Source: Symsagittifera roscoffensis
Taxonomy: Eukaryota > Xenacoelomorpha > Acoela > Convolutidae
Assembly (NCBI RefSeq): GCF_963678635.1
Contig: NC_087064.1
Location: 42,662,411 to 42,726,410 of the forward strand
Direction of reading: 5' to 3'
Length of the DNA stretch: 64,000 nucleotides
Of the stretch, positions 53,384 to 64,000 are shown in pieces. A program made the translations under genes and the position numbers. How positions within the stretch are numbered: the stretch's first letter is position 1; every line of letters begins with the position of its first letter. The notes beneath the pieces are model-generated. The model was not told the origin of the DNA and did not search any database. It saw only the letters and a list, made by a program, of their open reading frames with translations.

Positions 53384-54147
53384 CTCAACGCCGGATCGAT
53401 GCAGTCTCCACTTTTGCACTCATAGTCGGTCTGCTTGCAGATACTCCCCCCACAGTACTCGGGGTCCTCATCTGAGTTCTCGGAACAATCGTCGTACAAA
53501 TCGCATATCCATGTGTACACATAACAGAGACCACTATCTTCCAAACATTCGAAGTCATTGTGTTCGGGTGGAGCAGTTGTTGTGGCGTTGTCGTCAGCAT
53601 CTTCTTCGAAAAAATGGCATCTGGGAATCGGGTCACTTACCTCAGGTGCCACAACTCCTGTCGTCGTTGTGGTTCCTGTGATTTCGGAATCTGTATCTTG
53701 AGGTTCTGGTGCAATTAGCAGCTTGTAAATATCCCGCAGACCAATTGAGTTGAAATCCTCAAAGGTAACCATCTTCATCAAATCCGAGTCGTTTCTGTGG
53801 TAATTTCTCAGCAGGGATTCCTTGATTTTGTTGGAGTTGCACATGGTGACAGTGGGGAAGTCCAGTTGGTCTCTGTGGGTGATCTGCAAGTTCACAGTCA
53901 CTGGGTAAGTGTACACGTCTATCATCATGTCTGTGATCTGATAGAGGAATGCCAGTGAACACACAACTACCGCAACTAGCCAGAAGATCTTCCGGTGGAA
54001 GTTGGTGTACGAGATGACCTTTGGTATCCCATGTGCGGTGCATTGGAGCAGCCATGATCTGAATATCCATAAGAAACTGAGCATTTCTCGTGAGTCATCA
54101 TTTGCAGCTGTTTCCATTGCACCGCCTCCGTCAAAACGCTTAGACAT
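53384..54147 (-). CDS. DEG/ENaC channel, exon 1: N-terminus, TM1 and first LDLa modules
   Basis: ATG 54147. TTTTTCCAG lies 2 bases upstream of the ATG, so a 5' intron or a trans-splice acceptor ends there. Features in order: cytoplasmic N-terminus, the family's gating HG motif (QCTAHGIPKVI), TM1 (FWLVAVVVCSLAFLYQITDM), the post-TM1 signature LDFPTVTMCNSNKIKESL, an acidic/Thr-rich linker (TGTTTTTGVV), LDLa 1 (HNDFECLEDSGLCYVYTWIC ... CSENSDEDPEYC) and the start of LDLa 2 (TDYECKSGDCIDPALR). The channel is a cation channel of the plasma membrane; the ligand is unknown. All five exons together give about 800 residues, longer than usual because of the four LDLa modules. Confidence 0.85.
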
Positions 54148-55561
54148 GACTGGAAAAAGTTATTTTCGATCAAATTTACTGTAAAATATCAGTTTCAAGG
54201 AACTGAGGCTAAAGAATATTTTGGACGAATATAAGGAAATTTTCCGGCAATTTATAGTTTGTTTTCGACAAATTTATATAGACGCCGAAACTCAGGTTAA
54301 AATTACCTTTGTCTAAATTATTGATGCTGAGTTGTTTGACCACATTTTCTCTCTTGACTTCAGAAAAGAAAAAAACGGATACTGACAGGAAAACTCATGT
54401 AAATTAAATTATACATAATGGGACAAAAAAGAGAAAATTATGACATTTTTTTCAAAGCATTTGAATATATTCATAACTTTCCTTTGACGGAGTTTATATT
54501 GACGCCAGACAACTCAAATTAAATATACAATTGTCTAAATTATTGACGTTGAGTTCTTGGGTTGCTTGACAGGAAAATTTCACGATAAATAAATTACACA
54601 AAATCAGACAGAAACAATGGAAGAAGATAAAATTATATTTCAAGCAAAGAATTTTCGGAAACAAGACGGCAGGAATGAAGCAAAAATCCAATGATGTTTG
54701 TTCGACTAATTTTTCTAATAGCCTATGGTATTTTGCTCACAATTACTCTTTGTTCGCTGAAAATAAATTGCATATCGGTATTCTCTATAGGCATCACTTT
54801 TAATAGTTCTTAGCTTAATCTGTTATACTTCCAAAACGCTTCTTTTTTCATCAAACCAGTGAGGTTCTAAGAAATATTTGTAATGGGCTCTGTGAAGAAG
54901 GCACTTTTTTGTAATTCTCGCGACTATCGTGTCAAATATTTTTATGCTCCAGGACGCATAGTAAGCTTTGCTGAAAAACTGCATGTTTAACTGCCTGTTT
55001 TTCCGGCTTTCTGTGAAAGATAAATAGATTGGGTGTGAGCTTTGCATTTTCTTCATCAGACAAATTTTAGCTTTCGGCCTTTTAAACAAGCTTTTTCAAT
55101 GTTATTCAGCTTATTCAATTGTTAATAGTTGGATCCTTTGAGATTTGTTTCTTTTGATTTTTGAAGAATGTGACGAATTGTTTGTGCTCGGGGTAATTGT
55201 TTTCCAGACACAATTCGATTTTTTAACAAGCCAATTTTGAGAGATTTTCTGCATCAGCTGTGACCTTTTTTGCATGTTAAAAGGGCTTGTAATTCTCCAA
55301 TTACCCAACTTGGGATAACTAAAGCGCAGTACGCTTCGTGCTAGTAGCACATAAGCGGCGATGACATCCGAATCAGAAACTGCTTCAAATTGATAGAGCA
55401 TGCTAATTCCCGCATCCAGTTTCCAGCGTTAATTATCCATTATGTCATGATTTCAATGCCAGTCTTACTAAAGTTGAGAAAAAATTGAGTTTAAAATCAA
55501 ACGTAACCTCTCTTTTTGGAAAAAATATAGTCAATTGTCTTACATATTCACCACCCGCAAT
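54148..55561. other. Upstream flank of the channel gene with a direct repeat
   Basis: TTGTCTAAATTATTGA(T/C)G followed by TTGAGTT and a TTGACAGG-type segment occurs near 54312 and again near 54532, a period of about 215 bases. No gene supported. Confidence 0.5.
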
Positions 55562-56555
55562 GAAGTTCTATGGAAAAAAATCAATTATAATGAGTTTTCA
55601 AGGTCTTTCTCCATATAATTCTGAAAAACAATTTTTGAAAGGATATCTAATCGATAATAAAACTAACAAAGTAGGTATAAATTAATCTATGAAAATGGAA
55701 TATGATGGGTTACAATGAACTATGATAGATTATAATGGATATATTGGATTACAATTAAATTTTATGAGTAAGGGCCTAAATTTTTTTAAATTTTTGAAAG
55801 TTAATAATCAAAGTTTGAACGTTGCAATCGCTAAGTTTTATCTTTAATTTGGCTGCAGCAAAAAACTGTATTGTTTTGTATTTGGCTTCCTGCTATCACA
55901 AAATACTTACTCCAACACCACAGTTTTTAATTTCTTATTTCACCGCCCTTCCCTCCGACCACTTATTCCTAGCGAACATAAACCGTAAAAGTGCGCAAAA
56001 ACAGGTGCCAAAAACGCGTTCTCTTTAATGCATCCCCTCCAAGACACACACACACACCTCCAATTCCCCTTTAGACCATTACACAACCCATCAAATTTGC
56101 AGCGGTGTCAAGTCGTTGTGGAAGGGGTAGGGTAGTTGCTGGTGGGGATAGCTGTGTTGTGTGTCACGTAGGTGGAAATAGGTGGGGATTGATGTATGTG
56201 GGGCAGGTGTGAAGATAAATGTGGTTAGGATGGTTGTAAACTTGGGCGTCTTCAACCTGGGTTTAGAATGTGAGAGATGGTTACGAAACTTTTAATTAAA
56301 TCCGTGTAGGCTTAAAAAATGAGTAGGTCGTGAGTAAAGCAGAAAAAAGCTGCAAATCTTGAGAAAACTTGAATCACTAAGAGAGACTAATCCATTATAA
56401 CCCAATATGATGAAATTTAATTATTCAGTTTCTCGGATAAAAATGGATTATAATGAAGCATAATCAGTTGTGTGGATTAAAAGTGTTATTCTAATTGTTT
56501 AGAATGGCATTTTTTTGCCCACGAAAATCAACCTGAACCAACTTTTATCCATGGT
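55562..56555. mobile_element. MITE-like element, CCATGG family (copy 2, diverged)
   Basis: The left end GAAGTTCTATGGAAAAAAAT and the right end (reverse complement ACCATGGATAAAAGT) resemble the ends of 16902-17774. Inside, TTATAATGGAT-type motifs flank a GC-rich middle with GGGGTAGGGTAG-type runs. GAGTAGGTCGTGAGTAAAGC matches GAGTAGGCCGTGAGTAACGC at 17519. Limits are approximate. Confidence 0.55.
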
Positions 56556-56982
56556 AAAAATGCATTTGTTTACATTCAAATATAGTCCATCATAAATTCT
56601 TATCTCGTTTAACTTGTTTGTTATTCACAAAAACATCTTGTAAAGATTATAAGAGAAGATTCTAAAAGTTTTGTTTGCCCATTTTGCTTTTGATCTTGCA
56701 AGCAATTTTCGATCAAAACGCAATCAAAAATTTCTGTTTGTTTTTTCCTTTTTCTCAATTAAAACTGTTTCATGATGCGCACTCATAGGTGTTGTGGCCA
56801 CCAAAATATCAGCATATTGTTCTAGTTACATAATTTATCTGGAGCCTTTCCTTTCAGCTAATAACGTTCGGCCCTTCCGCGAGAAAATTTAATCTAATAG
56901 CAAGAGATTAACTAAATTATGATAAAACCTCTAGTTTAGAGAGGTGTATTATTGACATGAAACTATATACCCAAACGATAAA

Positions 56983-57521
56983 CAAGACTGCTCGTATCAG
57001 GGCGAAGCCCTGAATGTTCCGACTGCCTTTTAATATTTATGGAGCAGTAATAACATATAAAAAAAATTGAAGGTAATAAAATAAAATGAAAACTTTTTTT
57101 TCTGAAATTTGAAATTTTTTTTTAATGAAAATCATCTCCCCAAACGCCATATTAGGTACAAAATGATAGATTTTGCTCCTTGTAACAGATTAATTATGGC
57201 AAATAAGCTCCTTTTAACCAATTTGGAAAAACTTCTAAGACGGAATAAATCTCCGCTTACGCGTTAATAGCGCGAAACTTATCGCGCGTTAATTGTCCCA
57301 AATTGGCCAAAACGGCAATCTTTAAACCCCCATAACTTTACAAAAAATGATCACATGTAAAATATCTTTTCAAATATAAGCTCAGGACAACAATACCTTT
57401 TGAATGATATAAAAAAGTTCCGTCAAAAATGGCTAGGTAAAAAGTCGAAATTCGTCTGAAGAAAAAAAACTCACCCCGAGCACAAATATTCCGTTACTTT
57501 CGTATCGAAAGTCGGAACAAT
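56983..57521 (+). repeat. 540 bp dispersed repeat, full copy
   Basis: Starts ACAAGACTGCTCGTATCAGG with hairpin CAGGGCGAAGCCCTG and ends CGTATCGAAAGTCGGAACAA. It contains AATAAATCTCCGCTTACGCG and GCGCGTTAATTGTCCCAAAT. No coding capacity; likely a non-autonomous element. Confidence 0.8.
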
Positions 57522-57539
57522 AAGCATATATACTTTTCG

Positions 57540-57990
57540 TGTGACATTGAATAAGATGTTGTGATCAATTATAACCCATTTTTTGAATTTTTCTAAGCCA
57601 ACTATAACTAATTATAATGGATTATAAGAGATTACAATCTCAAGGAATTACCACAATCGTAATTGATTATAAGTACTTTCAACAACTGTTTTTGATAATT
57701 AAAATCAATTATAACTTTCAAAAGTCAGCATTTCAATCCGTTATAATCGATTGCTTAAACTCAATTTCGCAAGCGGCTTGTTCGAAATACTTTTTGATGA
57801 ATTTGTCCGTTTAAATTTCAAATTGATTGGTGGTGTTCAAATAGTATGTAATCGATTTTAATTCAGTAGTTCATCTAGTTTTCAAGTTGAACATTTCTGT
57901 ATTAAAGAGAAGTAAAAATTATCAAGGGCTCGTCCTGATTCATAAATGGGATAAGAAAAATCATTAAAAATCGTACTATATGTGGTTAAT
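57540..57990. repeat. TTATAATGGATT-rich segment
   Basis: Dense repeats of AATTATAATGGATTATAAG and inverted forms, as in the subterminal parts of the CCATGG MITE family. No clear ends. Confidence 0.45.
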
Positions 57991-57999
57991 CTAGGACAA

Positions 58000-60770
58000 T
58001 TAGGGTTTTTGGAGGCACAAAGTCAGGAACTGCTCACCTAAACATCCAACTACACCCCTCCTAACACAAATAAAACTTTCAGATGCACAAAGTCAAGGAT
58101 ATTTTTACGGCTTCGAGTTGAAATACGGCATTGCAAGTTTTCCACAACTAAGGAACACAACTTAGGTTTTTGGAGCCACAAGGTCAAGAACAGCTAATGT
58201 AAGCAACCCACTAAACCCCTCCCAACACAGATTATTTTTTTATGACAAAAAGTCAAATGATAAATTTACAGTAAAAAAAAAACAAAACAGTATTGCAAGT
58301 TGTACTCAACGAAGCTGCTACCAACACAATTAGAACTTTTGGAGTATTGCAATGAGAAATAACTTGCTTAAACATTCAACTACGCCCCTGTGAACAAAAC
58401 TGAGGTTTTTGGATCAAAAAGTAAAATGATGAAACTACAGTATTAAAAACAAAACAGCATTGGAAATTGTCCTCAACAAAACCACTCATAACAAAGTTTA
58501 GGTTTTTTTAGGCAGAAAATCAGAAACAGCCCAAGTAAACATCCAGCTACACCCCTCCCAACACATATAAGGTTTTCTTAGGCACAAAGTCAAGTGATGA
58601 ATAACAGCAATTAGTTGAAATACGGCATTGGAAGTTGTCCGCAACTAACCCCCTTCTAACAGAATTATTGTGTTTGAGGGTAAAAAGTCAGGAACAGCTT
58701 ACCTAAAGATCAAGCTACGCCCATCCTAACACAACTAAGATTTCTAGAGACACAAAGACAATTGATAGTCTTAAAGCTTTAAAGAACAAAACGACATTGC
58801 AATTGTACTCGACAAAGACCCCCTAACACAAGTATATTTTTTGGAGGTAGAAAGTCAAAAACAGCTCATGTTCACATCTCAATAAGCCCCTCCTAACACA
58901 AATAAGGATTTTGAAGGCAAAAAGGCGAATGATCAAGATACAGCATTGAAGTAAATTACGACATTGCAAGTTGTCTACAATTAAACCCCTCCTAACCCAA
59001 TTAAGGTTTTTGGAGGCACAAAGTAAGGAACATCTCGCGTAAACATCCAACTACGCTCTTTCAACACAAATAAGTTTTTTGGAGGCACAAGTCAAATGAT
59101 CTGTTTATAGCATCAAAGTAAAGTACGGCACTGCAAATTGTCCACAATCGAGACTCTTCTAACAAAATTAAGGAATTCGAAGGCAAAAAGTCAGGACCAG
59201 CTCACTCAAACATCCAACAAGGCCCCTCTTAACACAACCAAGGTTTTTGTAAGCTCAAAGTCAAATGATAAAATTACAGCATTGAAAAAAATACAACATT
59301 GGAAGTTGTCCTCGGCAAAGCCCCTCATTCCAACTTTTGGAGGCACAAAATCAGGAACAGCTCATTTAAACATTGCACTAAGCCCCTTCTAACATAATTT
59401 AAGTTTTTGGAGGCAGAAAGTCAGAAAAAGCTCACCTAAAAATCTAACTACGCCCCTCATATTGCAACTTACGACCCTCATAACATTTACACCATTAATC
59501 TGATGATATATGGCTATGCAAATATTCCATAATTAAACGCGTCCTGACACAATTAAAATTCGTGACGGAACAAAGTAAGGAGCATCTCACGTAAACATCT
59601 AACTACGCCCCTTCAACAAAAATAAGGTTTTTTGGAGGCACAATGTCAAATGATCTGTTTATAGCAATAAAGTAAGATACGGCCTTGCCTGCAGGCTGTG
59701 CACAATCAAGCCCCTTCTAACACAATTAGGAAATTTTGAGACACAAAGTCGGTAACAACTCACTCAAACAGGCCCCTAATAGGCCCCTCCAAATAGGCCA
59801 AATAGGCACCTCCAAATAGGCCCCTCTTATCACAACTAAGGTTTTTGGAGGCACAAATACAAATGATAAAAAAACAGAACGACAAAACAAGTTGTCCTCT
59901 ACAAAGCCCCTCCTATCACAACTAAATATGTTAGAGCCGCAAAGTCAAGAACAGCTCATGTAAACATCCCACTAAGCCTCTCCTAACACAATTAGGGTCC
60001 TTGGAACAACTTCAGGAACAGTTTACCTAAATATCAAGCTACGCCCCTCCTGACACAATTAAGATTTTGGAGGCACAAAGTCAATGATGAGCTTACAGCA
60101 TTAAATTAATATGCAGCTTTGAAAACTGTCCAAAATTATGCCCCTCCTAAAAAGGAATTTAGAGCATATAAGTAAAATACGGCATTGCAAGCTGTCCAAA
60201 ACTAAGCCCTTCTTAACTCGAAGATGGTTTTTGGAGGCAAACAATTAGGAACAGCTCGCCTAAACAATCAAGTACGCCCCTGCTAACACAACATTACGCC
60301 CCTCATAACACTTACATCCTTAAAGGAAAATAAAGATATGCAATTTGTCCAAAACTTAAATCTTCGTAACACAATTAAAAGCTTTGAGGGTACAAAGTAA
60401 GGAACAGTTCACCTAAACATCCAGCTACCATCCTCCTAACACAACTGAGGTTTTTGGAGGCACAAAGTCAAATGATAATTTTAAAGCTTTAAAAAAAGAA
60501 AACGACATTGCAAGCTGTACTCGACAAAGCCCCCCTAACACAACTACATATTTTGGAGGTACAAAGTCAAAAACAGCTCAAGTTAACATCCCAATAAGGC
60601 CATCCTAACACAACTAAGAATTTTGAAGGCAAAAAGGCGAATGATCAAGTTACAGCATTAAACTAAAATACGACATTGCAAGTTGTCCACAATTAAACCC
60701 CTCCTAACACAGTTAAGCTTTTTGGAAACACGGATGCAAGAAAATCTTTTCTAAACATTCCACTAATTTT
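58000..60770. repeat. Satellite array, unit about 160-175 bp
   Basis: About 16 diverged units. The consensus contains GGTTTTTGGAGGCACAAAGT, CAGGAACAGCTCACCTAAAC, ATCCAACTACGCCCCTCCTA and ATACGGCATTGCAAGTTGTC. Open frames inside (58823-59050, 59138-59392) are incidental. Confidence 0.9.
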
Positions 60771-60778
60771 TTGACCTT

Positions 60779-61640
60779 CTAAGTAGATGATAAACGGCGC
60801 CCTCTTTCGGCCATTGATGTGATAACTCTTATAACCACATCAGGTTCAACACTGAGGACAGCGAAGTCATGTGTAATTCTTTGGCATAAAACTTGAGTGT
60901 CACGGGGCTGACTATCGGAGTAAACTTTGGAACGAATCCATGACCACAAAAATAAATCGCAAGCAGTCAAGTCCGGTGATCGAGATGGAAACTCAATGAA
61001 AAAGTTCAAACCAATATCTCTGTTAGGAAACATCAAGCTCAACTGCTGTCGGACAGAATTTTTCTGTGACAAATGGCCCCGCCCCATCTTGAATCCTACA
61101 GTATCTTCTGATTGCTCCTTGATTTTTAATGCCAAATTTGGCTAAAAACCGATAGATAAACTTTTGTAAAATAGAGAGGTACCCGCTGCTCAATCACTTT
61201 TCCATCGTCGATCAATGCTCCAAAAACGTGGATTGTTGTTCTCGAGCTGAAAAAACTGTCTCTTGTAAAATTTCTTGGAGTGCTAGATGCATAAAGTCTG
61301 TTGTTTTTTGTGGAAACATTTCCATTCAGAGGAAACGCAGCCTCAACGCTCCCAATCACGTTATCAAACCCGAACCGCTCCCCCAAACAGGTTCAGAAAA
61401 CTGTTCGATTCTTTGGAAAGTTGTTGATTTATGTCGATAGTCGTGGAATCAGTGCGATTTGAGCTACATTATTTGCAATGTTTCCTCTTGACCTGGCTGT
61501 TCTTTTGCGTCCACTTTTGTTTTCGTTATGATTTTCAGAGCTTCCCTCAGTGGTGTACTTTCTGTAGTACCCTAGAACTTTTTTGGCTGAAGGGGCACTC
61601 CTGATGGGGAGTTTGGTAGCAAAATGATTAAAAACAGTGG
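60779..61640 (-). pseudogene. Tc1/mariner-like (DDE) transposase relic
   Basis: Minus-strand segments in a few frames follow a mariner-type transposase. At about 61640-61440: KKVLGYYRKYTTEGSSENHN, then NKSGRKRTARSRGNIANNVA (the GR(K/P)RTAR linker after the DNA-binding domain). At 61386-61135: SSRTTIHVFGALIDDGKV. At 61135-60779: GRGHLSQKNSVRQQLSLMFP, EFPSRSPDLTACDLFLWSWI and RSKVYSDSQPRDTQVLCQRI. SPDLxxxDxFLW carries the last catalytic acid. Where QDGAPxH with the second aspartate is expected the sequence is KMGRGH, so the residue is lost. Stops and frame changes confirm a dead copy. No terminal repeats were identified. Confidence 0.75.
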
Positions 61641-62295
61641 ATGTGTTTCGGTGGTCATGAAACTACTTTCAAGCATCGTTGAAGTAAACCAACAGTAAGT
61701 GAGAAAACGATTTGCTGCTATCTTGTTATTGACGCATGTTTTCACCGTCAAAACTTCACGACACGTATTTATGTGCCAAAAGTTGATTCTCCAAACTTGA
61801 GCTAGATCGATTCAGTAGGTTTTGATACACAGACTTTTTTTCCTTTATTTTGGGCCGCACTGTATTGTATTTTTTTGGTGATTTTGATAGTGTGAGCTTG
61901 CCTAAAACAAACCGTCAAATTGGGAACGTAAAATTATTGAAGACTTTTCTTGCCGTTTTTAGACTTAATTTTTTATCAGTTTGAACACTTCAGGATCTTC
62001 GAGGCAACTTTCAAACAGAAACTGTCAGGAAATTTGTGTTTAACGAAGAAAATCTTTTTGACCGACAGCATTTCGTTCGACAGTAGATGGATAATCTTCT
62101 GTAAATTTCAGGCGTATGTAATGTTTATCACAAGAAGTCTCAAGTCTACTCAACCTACAAAAGATTTCGGTAAGTTATGTTTTCGGAATAATCTATAATC
62201 TATTTAAAACGTTGTTTTAAAGAAATAATCTATAAAAATATCAACGCCAAGACACCTTCCGGTGAACGAAATGACCCCAAGTCAGTATCAATCAG
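61641..62295. other. Unassigned non-coding DNA
   Basis: No gene or repeat recognised; it may hold the degraded 5' part of the transposase element. Confidence 0.4.
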
Positions 62296-62600
62296 GGGAG
62301 CAGTGGTGAAGTGGTTACGTCTCCGCCTCTCAATCGACAGGTCGGATGTTCGAGGCCCACTATTAGCCGTGCTCGTTGCTTGAGCGTGAGGCAACATTAC
62401 CCAGTCGATTGAGTAATGTTACCTCACGCCCAGAAAAAATAACCAAAAATGATATTTCTAACTCATGCCCAGAAAAAATAACCAAAAAAATTGCATGTAG
62501 TTCTTAAGCAGGGGCACAACAGCGGGTCGCCGTGATGAGCTGTACAGCTCGTATGTTGGTCCTATCCCTCGTGGATAAAATAAATCGAGACTGTTTTTGA
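62296..62600 (+). repeat. tRNA-derived SINE with a strong hairpin
   Basis: A-box-like TGGTGAAGTGGTTACG near 62304 and B box GGATGTTCGAGGCC near 62344. The body contains a 17-base inverted repeat with one mismatch, GCGTGAGGCAACATTAC (62384-62400) and GTAATGTTACCTCACGC (62413-62429), then a 35-base direct duplication around CCCAGAAAAAATAACCAAAA. It ends in an A/T-rich tail near 62590. Confidence 0.7.
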
Positions 62601-63200
62601 TCACCAAAAGAGTCACGTTTTCTTGTTCGGACCAGATACTGCTTTGCTCAAAAATGAACTTTTTTCATAGTCAATTTTTGTCCGAAATTTTGTATATATT
62701 TTTAAATCAATAATCTAATAATTGATTCTCTGGGTATTCTCAGCTTCTTTTGCATTTAATTCTTAAATTTTCCTTTTAAAAATAATTGTTGGTAAAAATT
62801 ATGGTAAAATTGGTTCTTGATCGTTTTGTAGAGTTTTTTATTTGGTTTGAAGTTTCTTATTTGGCTGTCATACAGAGCAACACGTGTTACGTGCGCAGTT
62901 TTGTGAAATCAGTCAACCATTCACCCACAATGTTACCACGTACATACTTTCCACAGCTTTTCATGTAAAGTCGAAGTATCTGTGATGCGGTCCACTTATT
63001 CCAGCTCGACATCTGATAGGTGAATTTATTGAACCATTATGGAAGCATGTGTTATCAGATAACACGCGGATGAATCTTTTTTTGTTTTCTGTTCTGATTT
63101 CTGTTTGAAAACAATTTATGAGTTAGAAATAAAACTACCAAAAAACTTTGTAATTAGTAGTTTTAAAAAGAAGCAAGTGGGGATTTCATACGGGGCTAGA
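62601..63200. other. Upstream region of the ABCG gene
   Basis: AT-rich. No promoter element is convincing. The frame reads back to 63105 without an ATG, so the ATG at 63201 is taken as start. Confidence 0.4.
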
Positions 63201-63503
63201 ATGGCGAATTCGTTTGAAGCCTTGCACGTTGATCCCAAAATGTTCAAGGACACAACTCCCTTCACAGATGAAGGTCAGAAATTGACCCTCTCCTGGCTCA
63301 ACCTCAGCTACAAGGTCAAGTTCGGAGGGGGCTACAAGTACTTAGTGCAGGACTTGAGTGGGATAGTGAGGCCTGGGGAGACTCTGGCCATCATGGGACC
63401 CTCTGGGGCTGGAAAGACCAGTCTGATGAATCTGCTGGCCAACCGGATCAAGAGCGGAGTCACTGAGGGGGAGATACTGGTGAATGGGAAAGCGAGAAGC
63501 AAG
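63201..63503 (+). CDS. ABCG-family half-transporter, first recognised exon
   Basis: ATG 63201 (MANSFEALHVDPKMFKDTTP...) to donor AGCAAG|GTGGGA. Encodes LTLSWLNLSYKV (A-loop region), YLVQDLSGIVRPGETLAIMG, the Walker A motif GPSGAGKTSLMNLLANR, and TEGEILVNGKARSK. The NBD-first layout and G-E-I-L-(V/L)-N-G are typical of ABCG (White/ABCG2-like) half-transporters, plasma or internal membrane exporters of lipids, sterols, pigments or drugs. Walker B, the C-loop and membrane domain must lie beyond the window. Joins in phase 0 to the next exon. Confidence 0.9.
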
Positions 63504-63744
63504 GTGGGATTGAATTGGCAAAACAGTTCATTAAATGAATATTTAACTTTTGATGGAATTGTTTTTTTATACTTATATTCCAAAAAAAGACTGAGAAATT
63601 ATGCTTTTTCATTTTTAATATGATGTCTATACAGAGTTTTTGTATTGCGGCTTTTCGTATGTTTGAACAAAAAATTTGATCAGTGAGTTGTTTTAAAATG
63701 TCACAAATATTAATCACAATGAGTTTGCTTTTTCGTATTTGTAG

Positions 63745-63916
63745 GACTTCACGTTCCAGGCGTCGTATGTGGCGCAAGAGAACCTGTTCCTGGAGATATT
63801 CAGTGTGCGGGAGAGTCTGGAATTTGCGGCCAACCTGACCATGCCGTCCTCCTCCACCAAGAAGGAGAAGGAGGCCAAGATAGACGAGGTCGTCAAGATC
63901 ATGGGACTGCAGTCGT
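63745..63916 (+). CDS. ABCG-family half-transporter, second exon
   Basis: Starts after acceptor TATTTGTAG and ends at CAGTCGT|GTAAGA (phase 1). Encodes DFTFQASYVAQENLFLEIFS (Q-loop: Y-V-x-Q-E), VRESLEFAANLTMPSS, then KKEKEAKIDEVVKIMGLQS. The order matches the ABCG nucleotide-binding domain between Walker A and the C-loop. Intron of 241 bases. The gene continues past the window edge. Confidence 0.9.
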
Positions 63917-64000
63917 GTAAGAGCTCAAACAGTTTGTTTTTATGGGAAACTTCGCCAGATAAATGCAACCAGGTGTAGTGGCCTCAAATCTAAAATTAAA

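Overview
The window is nuclear DNA of a multicellular animal. Two host genes have GT-AG introns and animal-type domain architectures (a DEG/ENaC channel with LDL-receptor class A modules, and a CAP/SCP-family protein), and the start of an ABCG transporter enters at the right edge. Everything else is transposon, satellite or unique AT-rich non-coding DNA. The species cannot be named from sequence alone; an invertebrate is likely, and a tunicate is only a weak guess.

Layout. 1 to about 11,660: one very large inverted-repeat element. Arms of about 2.4 kb (1-2418 and 8173-10752) are near-identical in opposite orientation; the left arm runs off the window. Each arm carries a small two-zinc-finger gene behind a cluster of CCAAT boxes. 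The 5.75 kb unique core holds at least five small unrecognised genes, some with their own TATA or CCAAT elements and AATAAA signals. This is the best candidate for an undescribed system. About 11.7-20.1 kb: satellites and minisatellites, an 873 bp MITE-like element with CCATGG-containing ends, and scraps of a degraded minus-strand reading frame. 21.5-28.6 kb: a tandem segmental duplication. The left copy contains a 1.65 kb stretch (a broken retroelement ORF with an SGNH-hydrolase-like domain) that the right copy lacks. 29.6-30.5 kb: an 888 bp MITE with TA target site. 32.0-39.9 kb: a decayed Ty3/gypsy LTR retrotransposon whose LTR-gag part is internally duplicated.

40.1-45.0 kb: two exons of a CAP-superfamily gene (+ strand), separated by a 4.4 kb intron holding a BEL/Pao integrase relic and a 31 bp minisatellite. 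45.7-54.1 kb: a convergent (- strand) DEG/ENaC channel gene in five recognisable exons, with four LDLa modules in its extracellular part. 55-62.6 kb: repeats (MITE-like copy, a 540 bp dispersed repeat, a 2.7 kb satellite array, a mariner-like transposase relic, a tRNA-derived SINE). 63.2 kb to the end: the first two recognised exons of an ABCG half-transporter.

The host genes show no evident functional link. Reading frames were checked by eye; identities, copy numbers and repeat limits are estimates.
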